This document shows positions 9,065-17,400 of a stretch of 64,000 bases of DNA, one piece after another (position 1 is the stretch's first letter; every line of letters starts with the position of its first letter). The position numbers and the translations under genes are program-made. Origin of the DNA: Sphaerimonospora thailandensis (GTDB lineage: Bacteria; Actinomycetota; Actinomycetes; Streptosporangiales; Streptosporangiaceae). Location of the stretch: assembly GCF_016863115.1 (NCBI RefSeq), contig NZ_BOOG01000043.1:1-64000 (forward strand). The letters are read 5' to 3'. The notes under the pieces were generated by a model, which saw only the letters and a program-made list of their open reading frames with translations, did no database searches and was not told the origin of the DNA.

Positions 9065-9412
9065 AGCGCTGCTGGACGCCCGATATCCGGTATGCGCCGC
9101 TCGCCCGTGGGTTGGAGAAAGCCTTCCGTCCGGGTTACCTTCCTGCGGAAGTTGCTGGGATCAAGTTTGAAGCCCCACACGGCTTCGTAGATGCGGCGCA
9201 GGTCGCCAACGGTGAACGGCTCGGGGCAGAAGGCCGCGGCCACCGTTGTGTGCTCCAGTTGCGTTCTGGCTCTTTCCAGTCCGTCACGCAGGATCGCGGC
9301 GTGGTCGAAAGCCAGCGGCGTGCCGCCGTCGAGAGCTGTTGAGACGGGTGACCATTGTGCTGCCGTTGCGTCCGTGCCCGCGACGGGGAGCGGCAGGTCG
9401 GGGCCGAGGTAC
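8995..9412 (-). pseudogene. NUDIX/NrtR-type regulator, C-terminal remnant
   Basis: Reading on the minus strand from about 9412 (just after an in-frame TAG) gives YLGPDLPLPVAG, then LAFDHAAILRDGLERARTQL, then FTVGDLRRIYEAVWGFKLD and FRRKV, then TGERRIPDIGRPAALYR. This is the linker plus winged-helix DNA-binding domain that follows the NUDIX domain in NrtR-like regulators of NAD metabolism. The whole catalytic NUDIX domain is missing and a plus-strand gene fragment begins where it should be. It is therefore a truncated pseudogene at a rearrangement junction. Confidence 0.7.
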
Positions 9413-9423
9413 GGCCGTGCCCT

Positions 9424-10137
9424 GATTGGCTACGCGAACGTCCGGACCAGCACCATATCAACAAGGTCATCGACGACCCCTACGGGGATGTTCACCACTT
9501 CCTCGAAATCGGTGCCAGCGCCACCGGTGAACTGGTCACGACGGTCTTCCTCCGGGTGACTGTCAAGGGCCGGGCGCTCAGCCTCGATTTCGCCGCGTGC
9601 GCCCTGACCCGCACCCCCACCGAATACCACCGTCTCGACGGATACGGCGAGATCGGTGCGGGTGCCGTGGTCCGCTCCACCGTGCGCAGGCTCTTCGACC
9701 TCCCCGGTGAAGTCGCCGGAATCTGGCACCTTGCCGAGGCCCCTGTGTTGCTGGCCAATGTCGTACGCGCGCGTAAGAACCGCATGTTCAAACCCCGGCG
9801 CGGCATGGCGATCGGGGCCCGCCTGAGCATCCGGGAACTCCAGTCGACCCCGTGGAAGTACGCCCAACTGGACAAGGTGATCATCCACGATCACGTGAAA
9901 CTCATCGAGCAACGCCTACTCACGGCGGTCGAAGACTTCCTCGGTGGGCACGGGATCGACACCTCGGCGTTCCAGAAGAAAGCACTGAGCATCATCAACA
10001 CCGGCGTGCTCAACATGGGCGGCAGGACCGAGATCAACCAATCGGCCGTCGGTACCAACTCCCAGGTCCGCGCGGACGCCCGCGACGAACCCGGCGGAGG
10101 CTCCCAACCACACCCGACCAGCGATGGAGGTCAATGA
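9424..10137 (+). pseudogene. N-terminally truncated protein of the nucleosidase operon, with C-terminal GG...QSAVG motif
   Basis: The plus frame becomes protein-like at about 9424 with no good start codon or RBS. Everything upstream belongs to the NUDIX remnant, so the N-terminus seems to be deleted. About 235 residues remain. They contain a beta-rich region, a basic segment (RARKNRMFKPRRGMAIG) and a helical region before the tail. The tail reads INTGVLNMGGRTEINQSAVG, the same motif found at the N-terminus of the next protein. The stop overlaps the next gene's first ATG. Full-length relatives are probably membrane-linked sensors, but that is inference. Confidence 0.5.
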
Positions 10138-11027
10138 TGCGCGACAACAGCGGCGTCGTGAACTACGGAGGAACCACCCAGATCAGCCAGTCCGCCATCG
10201 GCCACGGGGCGCGGGTCACCCTGTCTGCAGACCATGACAAGGGCGCGGGACAGCCCAGACGCGCCGACGTGGGCGTGATCACCGTCAAGGGAAACGAGGC
10301 TCACGCCGTCCACAAGGTGCTGGGCCTGCATCGGGTCCCGACAGGCGGGCTTCCCTTCTGGGAAGGAGAAGTGAATGCGCGAGACAACCTCGTCCGCGTC
10401 GCCGCGATCCGCGCCTTGGCCCAGGGACAGCGGTCGACCGTCGTGGCCTTCGACCACCTCCGGCGGCACTACAACCCCGCGGTCGTCGCACTGCCCGGAA
10501 TCGCGGGCGGCATCGACCCCGAGCTCCCGATCGGGGACGTCGTGGTCACTACCCAGGTCGTCTACTACGACCTGCGTAAGGAGACCCCGGATGGGCGACG
10601 GCGCAGAGGAGAGGAGAAGGACGCACCCGCCGCCATCGGCCACGCCGTGAACTCGTTCTTCACCGACTACGGCGAGCCCGCCCGGCTCGTGAGCACCGAC
10701 GACGACGGCGCCACCCATGACTACCGAGTGCATACCGGACCGATCGGCTCGGGGGACGCGGTGATCGCCGACGCCGAGTCCGAGATCGTCAAATACCTGA
10801 AAGCGTACAACGACAAGATCCTCGCGGTGGACATGGAGGCCGGCGGCCTCATGCAGGCATTCCACGAGCAGGACGGGCCCGCTGCCGTCAACGGCTGGAT
10901 CGTCGTCCGCGGCATCTCCGACGACGCCAGCCAGCGGAAGGATGACAGCAAGCAAGATCTCGCCGCATACCGTGCGGCGATGGTCCTGCGCAGCCTGCTC
11001 CCCTATCTGTCAATCGACGGTGGCTGA
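10137..11027 (+). CDS. nucleoside phosphorylase/nucleosidase-fold protein, probable effector
   Basis: 296 aa from ATG 10137, which has GGAGG 6 bases upstream (ATG 10134 would be too close). Residues 1-30 hold the motif VVNYGGTTQISQSAIG. From residue 42 a PNP/UDP phosphorylase-type domain follows: DVGVITVKGNEAHAV, VALPGIAGGIDPELPIGDV (the strand-loop of the fold), DMEAGGLMQAF (the conserved Met-Glu of the nucleoside site) and RGISDDAS. Housekeeping enzymes lack the N-terminal motif, and the neighbours are not nucleotide-salvage genes. I infer a nucleotide- or NAD-targeting effector of a defence or cell-suicide system. The substrate is unknown. Confidence 0.7.
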   Translation: MRDNSGVVNYGGTTQISQSAIGHGARVTLSADHDKGAGQPRRADVGVITVKGNEAHAVHKVLGLHRVPTGGLPFWEGEVNARDNLVRVAAIRALAQGQRSTVVAFDHLRRHYNPAVVALPGIAGGIDPELPIGDVVVTTQVVYYDLRKETPDGRRRRGEEKDAPAAIGHAVNSFFTDYGEPARLVSTDDDGATHDYRVHTGPIGSGDAVIADAESEIVKYLKAYNDKILAVDMEAGGLMQAFHEQDGPAAVNGWIVVRGISDDASQRKDDSKQDLAAYRAAMVLRSLLPYLSIDGG

Positions 11028-11066
11028 CACCCGCCTCCCTCCCAGCCCGTGATCAAGGAGACGAAC

Positions 11067-11720
11067 GTGGATGCGTTCATGCTCGGCGTGGTCAGCTCTC
11101 TTCTCGCGACCGCGATCACCGTCGTCGGGGGATGGCTCTTGTCCGTACGTTCCCGCCAGTGGCCGGTCACGCTCCTGTCCCGGCTGACGGGCCTGGGAGT
11201 CCGCCGCGTCTTCCCCCGCCAGCGGCAGGCTTCCCAGGAGCTGGCGGCCGAGTTGGCCCGTGCCCGCTGGGTACACGTCCTCGCCGGACGCGGGAACGAG
11301 TTGACACGAGACGGATTCGCCACCCTTTGGCAGACGGCGGGCAGTCGCCTCGAAAGCGTCCAGGTCCTCTTGCCCGACCCCGACCTCGGCCCCGACTCCT
11401 GGCTCTCCCACAGGGAAGCCGAAATGCGCCGCGTGGACCTGGGCTTTGCTCCCGGCATGCTCGCCGAGCAAGTACGCATCAACGCCGCCTACGTCACCGA
11501 AGTCGCCAGACACCGCGACCACGTCACCCTGCGCTTCTACGACCTACCCAACCTGCACCGCGTCATCGTCACCGACAACGCCGCGTTCCTCACCATGTAC
11601 CGTCAGTCCGAACACGGCCGAGACTCCCCATGCATTCTCGCCCACCGGCCCAGCCTGATGTACGACTACGCGCTCCTCCTCTTCACGACTGCCTGGGAGC
11701 ACAGCCGCCCAGCACCATGA
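11067..11720 (+). CDS. one-TM protein of the nucleosidase operon
   Basis: 217 aa from GTG 11067, which has AAGGAG 6 bases upstream. GTG 11049 lies before this RBS and is less likely. Residues 4-25 form a single hydrophobic segment (MLGVVSSLLATAITVVGGWL) followed by a basic stretch, so the rest is probably cytoplasmic. The soluble part (residues 60-215) has alternating strands, including VHVLAGRGNELTRDGF and HVTLRFYDLPNLHRVIVTD. It resembles the C-terminal parts of DUF5919-like proteins associated with signalling and defence genes; this is a weak similarity. It starts 39 bp after the nucleosidase gene on the same strand. Confidence 0.6.
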   Translation: MDAFMLGVVSSLLATAITVVGGWLLSVRSRQWPVTLLSRLTGLGVRRVFPRQRQASQELAAELARARWVHVLAGRGNELTRDGFATLWQTAGSRLESVQVLLPDPDLGPDSWLSHREAEMRRVDLGFAPGMLAEQVRINAAYVTEVARHRDHVTLRFYDLPNLHRVIVTDNAAFLTMYRQSEHGRDSPCILAHRPSLMYDYALLLFTTAWEHSRPAP

Positions 11721-11730
11721 ACATCCCCAA

Positions 11731-11964
11731 GTGAGCGGCGACGGAGGCGTCGACATCATCGCCGTCGCAGCCACCGGAGAGCGGTTCGTCGTCCAGTGCA
11801 AGAGGTGGGCGAAATCGGTCGGCTCCCCCGAGATACGCGATCTTCTCGGCGCCCTGCACGCCTACCCCGGCCACCGTGGCGTCCTGGTCACCACGGCGGG
11901 CTTCACCGGCCCAGCCAGACAGGCCACCGCGGGCACCGAATTGATCTTGATCGATCGTACGTAA
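11731..11964 (+). pseudogene. Mrr-like restriction endonuclease fragment
   Basis: The frame carries the core of the Mrr_cat/PD-(D/E)XK nuclease fold: SGDGGVD with the catalytic Asp, then FVVQCKRW with the Q-x-K pair, then GVLVTTAGFT and ELILIDR. The N-terminal DNA-recognition part is absent. A TAA splits the frame after LIDRT, and the reading resumes with LAAWLAG, the expected continuation in intact relatives. Both a 5' deletion and a nonsense change are present, so it is a pseudogene. It directly follows the nucleosidase operon. Confidence 0.65.
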
Positions 11965-12290
11965 CTCGCCGCGTGGCTGGCGGGCTCCTTCGTCCTCACG
12001 GTGCCCTTCCGCGTACGCCACGGTTCTCAGTCCTCACCTAGTCCCGGCGATATCACCAGCCCACAGTGACCTCACCCTCGGCGGAGCGTTCGACCAGCAG
12101 TCCTCAACCGTGCCCCTGGATTGCCTCTCTGTGCGGGAGCGTGGCATGGAGTTCCAGGTTCTCGGCTCGTTCACCCGCGCCTTCACAACTCCAGCAAACA
12201 CAATGCGCGCATGGTCGACTTCAAACAGTAATATTACGTGTCCTGAGCTACTCCAGCTCTGCGCCCCCTGCGTGAACCCTCGTACGCCCC
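11965..12290. other. non-coding stretch
   Basis: Apart from about 25 codons that continue the Mrr-like fragment after its TAA, I see no credible gene here. The short plus frames are Ser/Pro-rich and have no RBS. A small A/T-rich patch (ACAGTAATATTACGTG near 12225) could be part of a promoter for the pilin-like gene that follows. Confidence 0.4.
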
Positions 12291-12533
12291 GTGGAAGATG
12301 TTGAGGCCCCGTTGAACCACCCCTGGATCATCTACCTGCGAGCCTGCCTGTCCGTTCGGGTCCACCGCGCCCGGACGGCCCCGACACGTGGAGCCTCAGC
12401 CGTGGAATGGGTGATCATCACGGCCATCATCGCCGGGGTCGCACTGGGCCTGGCCACTCTGATCAAAACCGTGGTGGAACAGAAGCAAGGCGACATTCAA
12501 GCCAACCTGAGCGGCGGCAGCACGGGGCCATGA
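12291..12533 (+). CDS. Flp/Tad-type pilin-like peptide
   Basis: 80 aa. After a basic leader comes RGASAVEWVIITAIIAGVAL: a Gly-Ala cleavage context, a Glu at mature position 5 or so and a hydrophobic helix, as in type IVb pilins and TadE-like pseudopilins. The leader is unusually long if GTG 12291 is the start; TTG codons at 12303 and 12312 are alternatives. No tad secretion genes are in the window, so it may be assembled by machinery encoded elsewhere or be a stray copy. Confidence 0.5.
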   Translation: MEDVEAPLNHPWIIYLRACLSVRVHRARTAPTRGASAVEWVIITAIIAGVALGLATLIKTVVEQKQGDIQANLSGGSTGP

Positions 12534-12929
12534 CCCGATCGCCGGCCGCCGTCGGCGTCCTCCTTGTCCTGGACGGTCATCTGGTGCTCGTAGGCAACCC
12601 CACTCGGCGGTGGTCGTGGACATGCGAACTCCTTTCGAAAAGGCGGTACGGGACAAAGAGAGGCAGGCAGTGCCGTACAGGTCGGCACGGCACCGGCGGC
12701 AGGAGCATCGAGCCGTACGGGCGGCCCGGTGTCATCGGGTCGTAGGCGATCCTGCCGGTCAGACTGATGTGGATGTCGAGCACGGGTCCCCTCCCCTTCA
12801 CTGTGGCACTGCCGCCACACGGGTTTCCTGCGTCCTTGACCTGAAGGGCAGCCGCCTACGGTGACCCCGGCCGGGACGCCGAGACCATGGCGAAGGCCGA
12901 GTTCAGGAGGACCGTACGACCTCCCAGCA
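12534..12929. other. stretch without a supported gene
   Basis: Frames on both strands are open, as is usual at this GC content, but none has a coherent protein. The minus strand has a good RBS (AAAGGAG) before ATG at 12656, yet the frame behind it is degenerate. Another minus segment (DIHISLTGRIAYD near 12775) looks like the start of a lost gene. It is best described as decayed DNA. Confidence 0.35.
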
Positions 12930-13245
12930 TCAGGTGCCGGCAGCACCTGCCCGCCGTGCCGTCCGGCTCGCAGAAGGGTGCGCTTCAGCGATCTGGAAGC
13001 GGCGGTCGATCGCACCGCCGGGGACGGCCCAGTGTCGTCGTCGGACCGGCGGATCATCAGCAGGTCTCCGGAGTCGTTGGTGACGATGACGTTGAAGGAC
13101 GGTGCTCCGGGTCCGCCCTCTGCACGCGGTAGAAGGCGACGCCGCACCCGTCTCGCAGGACCTCGTCGTACCGGAGGGCGGTCGCACGGGAACACTGTGC
13201 GGCCGCATCCCGCAGCTCCTCCCAGGAGGCATCCGAGATTTCCAT
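12930..13245 (-). pseudogene. NUDIX hydrolase, frameshifted remnant
   Basis: ATG 13245 has AAAGG 7 bases upstream and begins a normal N-terminus (MEISDASWEELRDAAAQCSR, then GVAFYRVQRA). The reading then moves to a second frame (APSFNVIVTNDSGDLLMIRR) and to a third (HWAVPGGAID), after which the expected Nudix box (GX5EX7REUXEEXGU) is missing. At least two frameshifts and a deletion of the catalytic box show that it is dead. It lies 27 bp downstream of the DUF3293 gene on the same strand. Confidence 0.65.
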
Positions 13246-13272
13246 GGAGCACCTTTCCGAGGAAAACGCAGG

Positions 13273-13722
13273 TCAGGCCGCGGCCGAGTGCGTACGAGCG
13301 ACCCAGCCGAACGTGGCCGTACGGGTGTCCCGGCAGGACAGCAGGCGCCAGGCGCCGGGGGTCCAGGCGAAAACGGCGTCCTGGCCGTAGCGGTGGCCGA
13401 GTGCGCGGGCCGCACGGTCGTCCAGACCGGCGACGGCCACGCTGTCCTCGACATGCCCCGCGGCGAAATCCCCTCCGGCGGCGGGCCACCACCGCAGACC
13501 GAGGGCGTCGATCTCGGCGACCAGCGCCGCCTGGGCGCGGGCGTTGACGTCCCGGGCAGCCGTACGGCCACCCGGGTTGAACGCGGTGATCACGTGGACC
13601 GCCGCAGCCGGCGGCAGGACGCCGGCGCACGTCCCCGGCGCGGCCGGCGTCAGTTCCACAACGGCGGCGTCCAGCTGGAAGCGGACGACCGCCGTGCAAT
13701 AGAGGTCCCAGGACGAGGTCAT
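13273..13722 (-). CDS. DUF3293 family protein
   Basis: 149 aa. The pattern HVITAFNPGGR, then N-A-R-A-x-x-x-L, then a Trp-Pro-Ala segment (GLRWWPAAGGDF), then VEDSVAVAGLDDRAARALG and YGQDAVFAWTP matches DUF3293, a small domain of unknown biochemical function. Start ATG 13722 has AAGGA 8 bases upstream. Earlier minus-strand codons in the same frame are Ser/Thr/Arg noise. It seems intact, unlike the NUDIX gene downstream. Confidence 0.75.
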   Translation of the reverse strand: MTSSWDLYCTAVVRFQLDAAVVELTPAAPGTCAGVLPPAAAVHVITAFNPGGRTAARDVNARAQAALVAEIDALGLRWWPAAGGDFAAGHVEDSVAVAGLDDRAARALGHRYGQDAVFAWTPGAWRLLSCRDTRTATFGWVARTHSAAA

Positions 13723-13867
13723 GAGGGGTCCTTGATGTTCCGGGACCCCCTTACCCGAGGGCAGGGAGATCCGCGCTTGCCCCTGCCGGGCCGGCAGCGG
13801 CCAGGTCTTCCCTGGAGGGCACCTTGCGCGGTGAGGCGAGGTTGCCAGCCGACTCTGATCCAGGGGC

Positions 13868-14359
13868 GTGGTCGGCTTCGTGACCCGGGCCAGATGCTGG
13901 CACAGCCGTCCGGTTTCTGTCCAGGTGTTGCAGTCGGTGGTCGTGGTGGGAGCCGAGGAGCGCCTCGTCCTGGAGGTCGCCCGCCGCTTCGGCCAGCCGG
14001 CCGTCCTGCGCTGGACGGCGGGGCTGTTGACCCCGATCGGCACCCACACCCGGGAACCTCTCGCCGACGGCGACGCGGTCGTCGTCACCCGGCTGCCGCA
14101 GCGGCCCTGTGTGATGACCGGCGAGGTCCGGGACGAGGTCTGCCGCAACCCGGGAGGGCCGTGGATCAGCAGGTCGAGGGTTGTCGGCACGGACTGGAAC
14201 GACCGGCGCACCTGCCTCTACACGGCTCTCGGCTGCGACACCTGCCAGGGGGCCCGGGCCGGTGGAATCGCCGGCGCGGCCGCCCGCGTCGTATCCATCC
14301 GGCCCAGCGTTCCCAGCCGGTACGGCCTCGCACGGCGGGCGACCGTCACTGGACCGTAA
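13868..14359 (+). CDS. hypothetical protein
   Basis: Up to 163 aa. The plus frame has strongly G/C-biased third positions from about 13930 to 14290, with segments such as GQPAVLRWTAGLLTPIG and PLADGDAVVVTRLPQRP. The opposite strand is Arg/Pro-rich noise. The start is uncertain: GTG 13868 gives a poor N-terminus and a start nearer 13930 is possible. Cysteines in TCLYTALGCDTCQG could bind metal. No family is recognised. Confidence 0.4.
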   Translation: MVGFVTRARCWHSRPVSVQVLQSVVVVGAEERLVLEVARRFGQPAVLRWTAGLLTPIGTHTREPLADGDAVVVTRLPQRPCVMTGEVRDEVCRNPGGPWISRSRVVGTDWNDRRTCLYTALGCDTCQGARAGGIAGAAARVVSIRPSVPSRYGLARRATVTGP

Positions 14360-14394
14360 CAAAAAGACTGTGGATTTAATTCACATAAGCCGCA

Positions 14395-14424
14395 TAAGGT
14401 GTGATCTCTACCTCTTACACCTTA
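14395..14424. promoter_or_regulatory. inverted repeat upstream of the TPR gene
   Basis: TAAGGTGT at 14395-14402 and ACACCTTA at 14417-14424 form a perfect 8-bp inverted repeat with a 14-bp spacer. It sits in an A/T-rich 100-bp intergenic stretch that stands out from the surrounding GC-rich DNA, 31 bp before the TPR gene. It fits an operator for a dimeric repressor. No cognate regulator is visible. Confidence 0.5.
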
Positions 14425-14455
14425 GTTGTCCGGCTTCCTCCCGAAAGACCAATAG

Positions 14456-17400
14456 ATGGAACTCCTCGACGCCTGCGCCAAGCTCGGCGCTCTCGCTCCT
14501 CACCTGCTCGACGCCGAGGTTCGCCGGTCGATCGAGACGCTGGCGGCCCGCGCCCCCGGCGTCGAGCCGATCCCCGACAGCGACGACGCCGAGGAGCTTC
14601 TGTATGCGGTGACCGACGAGGTGATCCGCATCGGCCATGAGATCGGGCAGATGGGCTGCGCGGACGACCACATCCTGGCCCGCCGGATCGTCGCCGACCT
14701 GCTCCGGCCGCTCCGCGAGCGGAACCTCCTGGACTTCGCCAATGCGCTCGGCATGCTCTCCTCGCTCCTTGCCGGGCGGGGACGCCACGCGGAGGCCGTG
14801 GACGCTCTCGAGGAGTGCGCACATGTGCTCCGGCCCCACCTGGTGCTCGGCGTGCGCCACCGCGGCATGTACGCCCACGCTGTGCGGGATCGGGGCACCT
14901 CGCTTGTCGAACTGGGGCGGGTGGAGGAGGCGGTGGCCGCCAACCGTGAGGCGCTGCGCCACTACGAGCGCTGCGTGGCCGACGACTCCAGCTATGCGCT
15001 GAACCTCGCGCTGACCTGTCAAACACAGTCCGGGCTCCTCCTCGAACAGGGAGAGCACGCCGAAGTGCTGGAGATCGCCGAGCTGGGCGTGTCCTGGGCT
15101 CGGGTGGTCGCCGCCACCGGCGACGACTGCCGGTTCAATCTCGCGATGATGCTGCGCTACCGGGCGAGCGCGCTGCTCCGGCTCGACCGGCTGGAGGAGG
15201 CGGTGGAGAACGGACTGAAGGCAGCGGCCGTCCTGCGAGAGATCGCCGGGCATCCGGTGAACGACATCCAGCTCGCGCTCATGCTGCACCTGATCTCTGA
15301 CCCGCTGTCCGCGCTCGACCGGGACGACGAGGCGCTGGCCGTCGCGGCGGAGGCCGTTGAACTCGTCGAGAGGCTCGACCCCGAGCCCGCCCTGCGCGCA
15401 CTCATGCTCTGGACGTACGGCAGGCGGCTGCTGGAGCACGGCCGCCTCATGGAGGCGAAGGACGTCTACCTCGCCGCCGTTCCCGGGAGCGAGGACTTCC
15501 GCGAGGGGCTCGCGCCGGAGCTGTACCGGCTGGCGGAGATCCTCGCCGGAGAGGGCCTGCTCGGCGAGGCGTCCTCCGTCCTGACGGTGACCGCGCGCCA
15601 GTACAAACTGCTGGCCGCCGCGGACGCCGGCTGGGCCGCACCGTACGCGGGGCTGCTCGGCCGCCTCGCGGAGCTGGAGTTCCACCGCGGGCACCACGAG
15701 GCGGCGCTGCGCCTCGCGGAGCGGGCGGTGGCCGCGGCGCGGAACTCCGGGGACCGCGAAACCATCGCACGGGCCATGGGCCACCTCGGCAGCAGCCTCG
15801 CGGGCGCCAGACGCCATGAGGATGCCGAGCGGGCGGCCCGCGACGCGCTGGAACTGTGGCAGGGGCTCTACGAGGAGAACCCGGACGCCTACCTGCCCAC
15901 CCTCGCGGGCGCCTGGAACAACCTCGCCAACAAGCTCCGACCGCTGGGGCGGCGCGAGGATGCCGTGGTGGCCGCGCGGAAGGCCGTCGCCCTGTACGAG
16001 CAGGGCGACGAGCCGCAGCACCTGGCCAATGCGCTCAACAGCCTGGGCGCGCACCTCGCGTCGCTCGTGCTGCCCGAGCAGGCACGCGACGCCGCCGCGC
16101 AGGCCGTGACCATCTACGATCGGCTGGTCCCAGGCGAGCGCAGGCATCTGCGTGACCTGGCCGTCGCGCTGGACAACCTGTCCGGCTACCACGCGGTGCT
16201 CGGCGAACTCGACGAGGCCTGGGCCGCGGCCGATCGCGCGCTGACCATCCGCCACCAGTTGTGGCTCCTGGACCCGGAGGCCGTCGAGCCCTACCTGCTG
16301 GCATCGGCACGGCAGGCCTCCGACCACGCCTCGCAGACCGGACGCTTCGAGGAGGCGGCGTACGCGAACGCGATCAGAGTCGAGGTGTTCGAGATTCGCG
16401 AGGAGGCGGGCGTCGAGCTGGCGGAGGCACTCGCCGACCTGGCCAGTTCGCTGACCGGCACCCCTCGCCTGCGGGAGGCCGCGGAGGCGGCCGAGCGCGC
16501 GGAATCCCTCGCCGCCGTGATGCCCGAGGTGCCGGGGCTGCACGCCTTCTGCGTGGACCGGCTCGCCTGGTGCCGCGCGCAGCTCGGCCGTCCCGACGAG
16601 GCCGTACGGCTGGCCCGCCGTGGCGTAGCTCTGCTCGAACCGACCACCGGAGACGACCGCGACCCCCACTTCCCCGAGCTGGGCGTGCTGCTGTGCGACC
16701 TCACCGGCTACCTGCTCGCCTGCGAGCGGCCCGTCGAGGCGCTCGACGCCGCCACGCGGGCAGTCGCCGTACGCGAACGCCTGCACGCGCGCGACCCCAA
16801 GCGGTTCGGGGGCGACCTGGCCGAGGCGTTGCGGCGGCTCGGCGACGCGCTGGCCGCACTCGGACGCGGGCAGGCCGCGGCAGAGGCCCGGCTGCGTGCC
16901 GCCGACCTGACCGGACCCGTACGCGACGGCGCCCCCGCCGGGGAGACGTACGAGGGATGCACGGCGGCCGACCTGGCCAGGGAGTACGACCGGCTGGAGG
17001 GCACGGCGGAGCACCGGCCCAAGATCTCCGCGGCGCTGCACGCGCTCGCCGAGACCACCGCGGGCCTGGCCATCGTCCCCGCCGACGGACCGGACTGGCT
17101 GGCGCTCTCGCTCAGCGACCTCGCCGGCGGGCTGTGCCTGCGGGGCCGGCCCGAGGACGAGGCCGAGGCGCTGCGGGTCGTCGTGGCGCTGCGGGAGGCC
17201 ACGGAGCCCATGACCGAGGAGGCCGCCGGGGAGCTCGCGCTCGGCGTGGGCAGGCTCGGCTCGGCACTCAACCGCGCCGGCCGGTCCGCCGAGGCGGCGC
17301 CCGCGAGCCTGCGCGCGGCGACGATGCTGGAGGGCCTCGTCGCAGCGGGGCATCCCGGGCTCCGTTACTTCCTGGCGCAGGCGTACGAGGACGCCGGGCA

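Noticed and set aside
12570-12800. Possible single-stranded DNA-binding protein start on the minus strand (DIHISLTGRIAYD)
   Set aside because: The similarity covers about 13 residues and the rest of the frame is degenerate.
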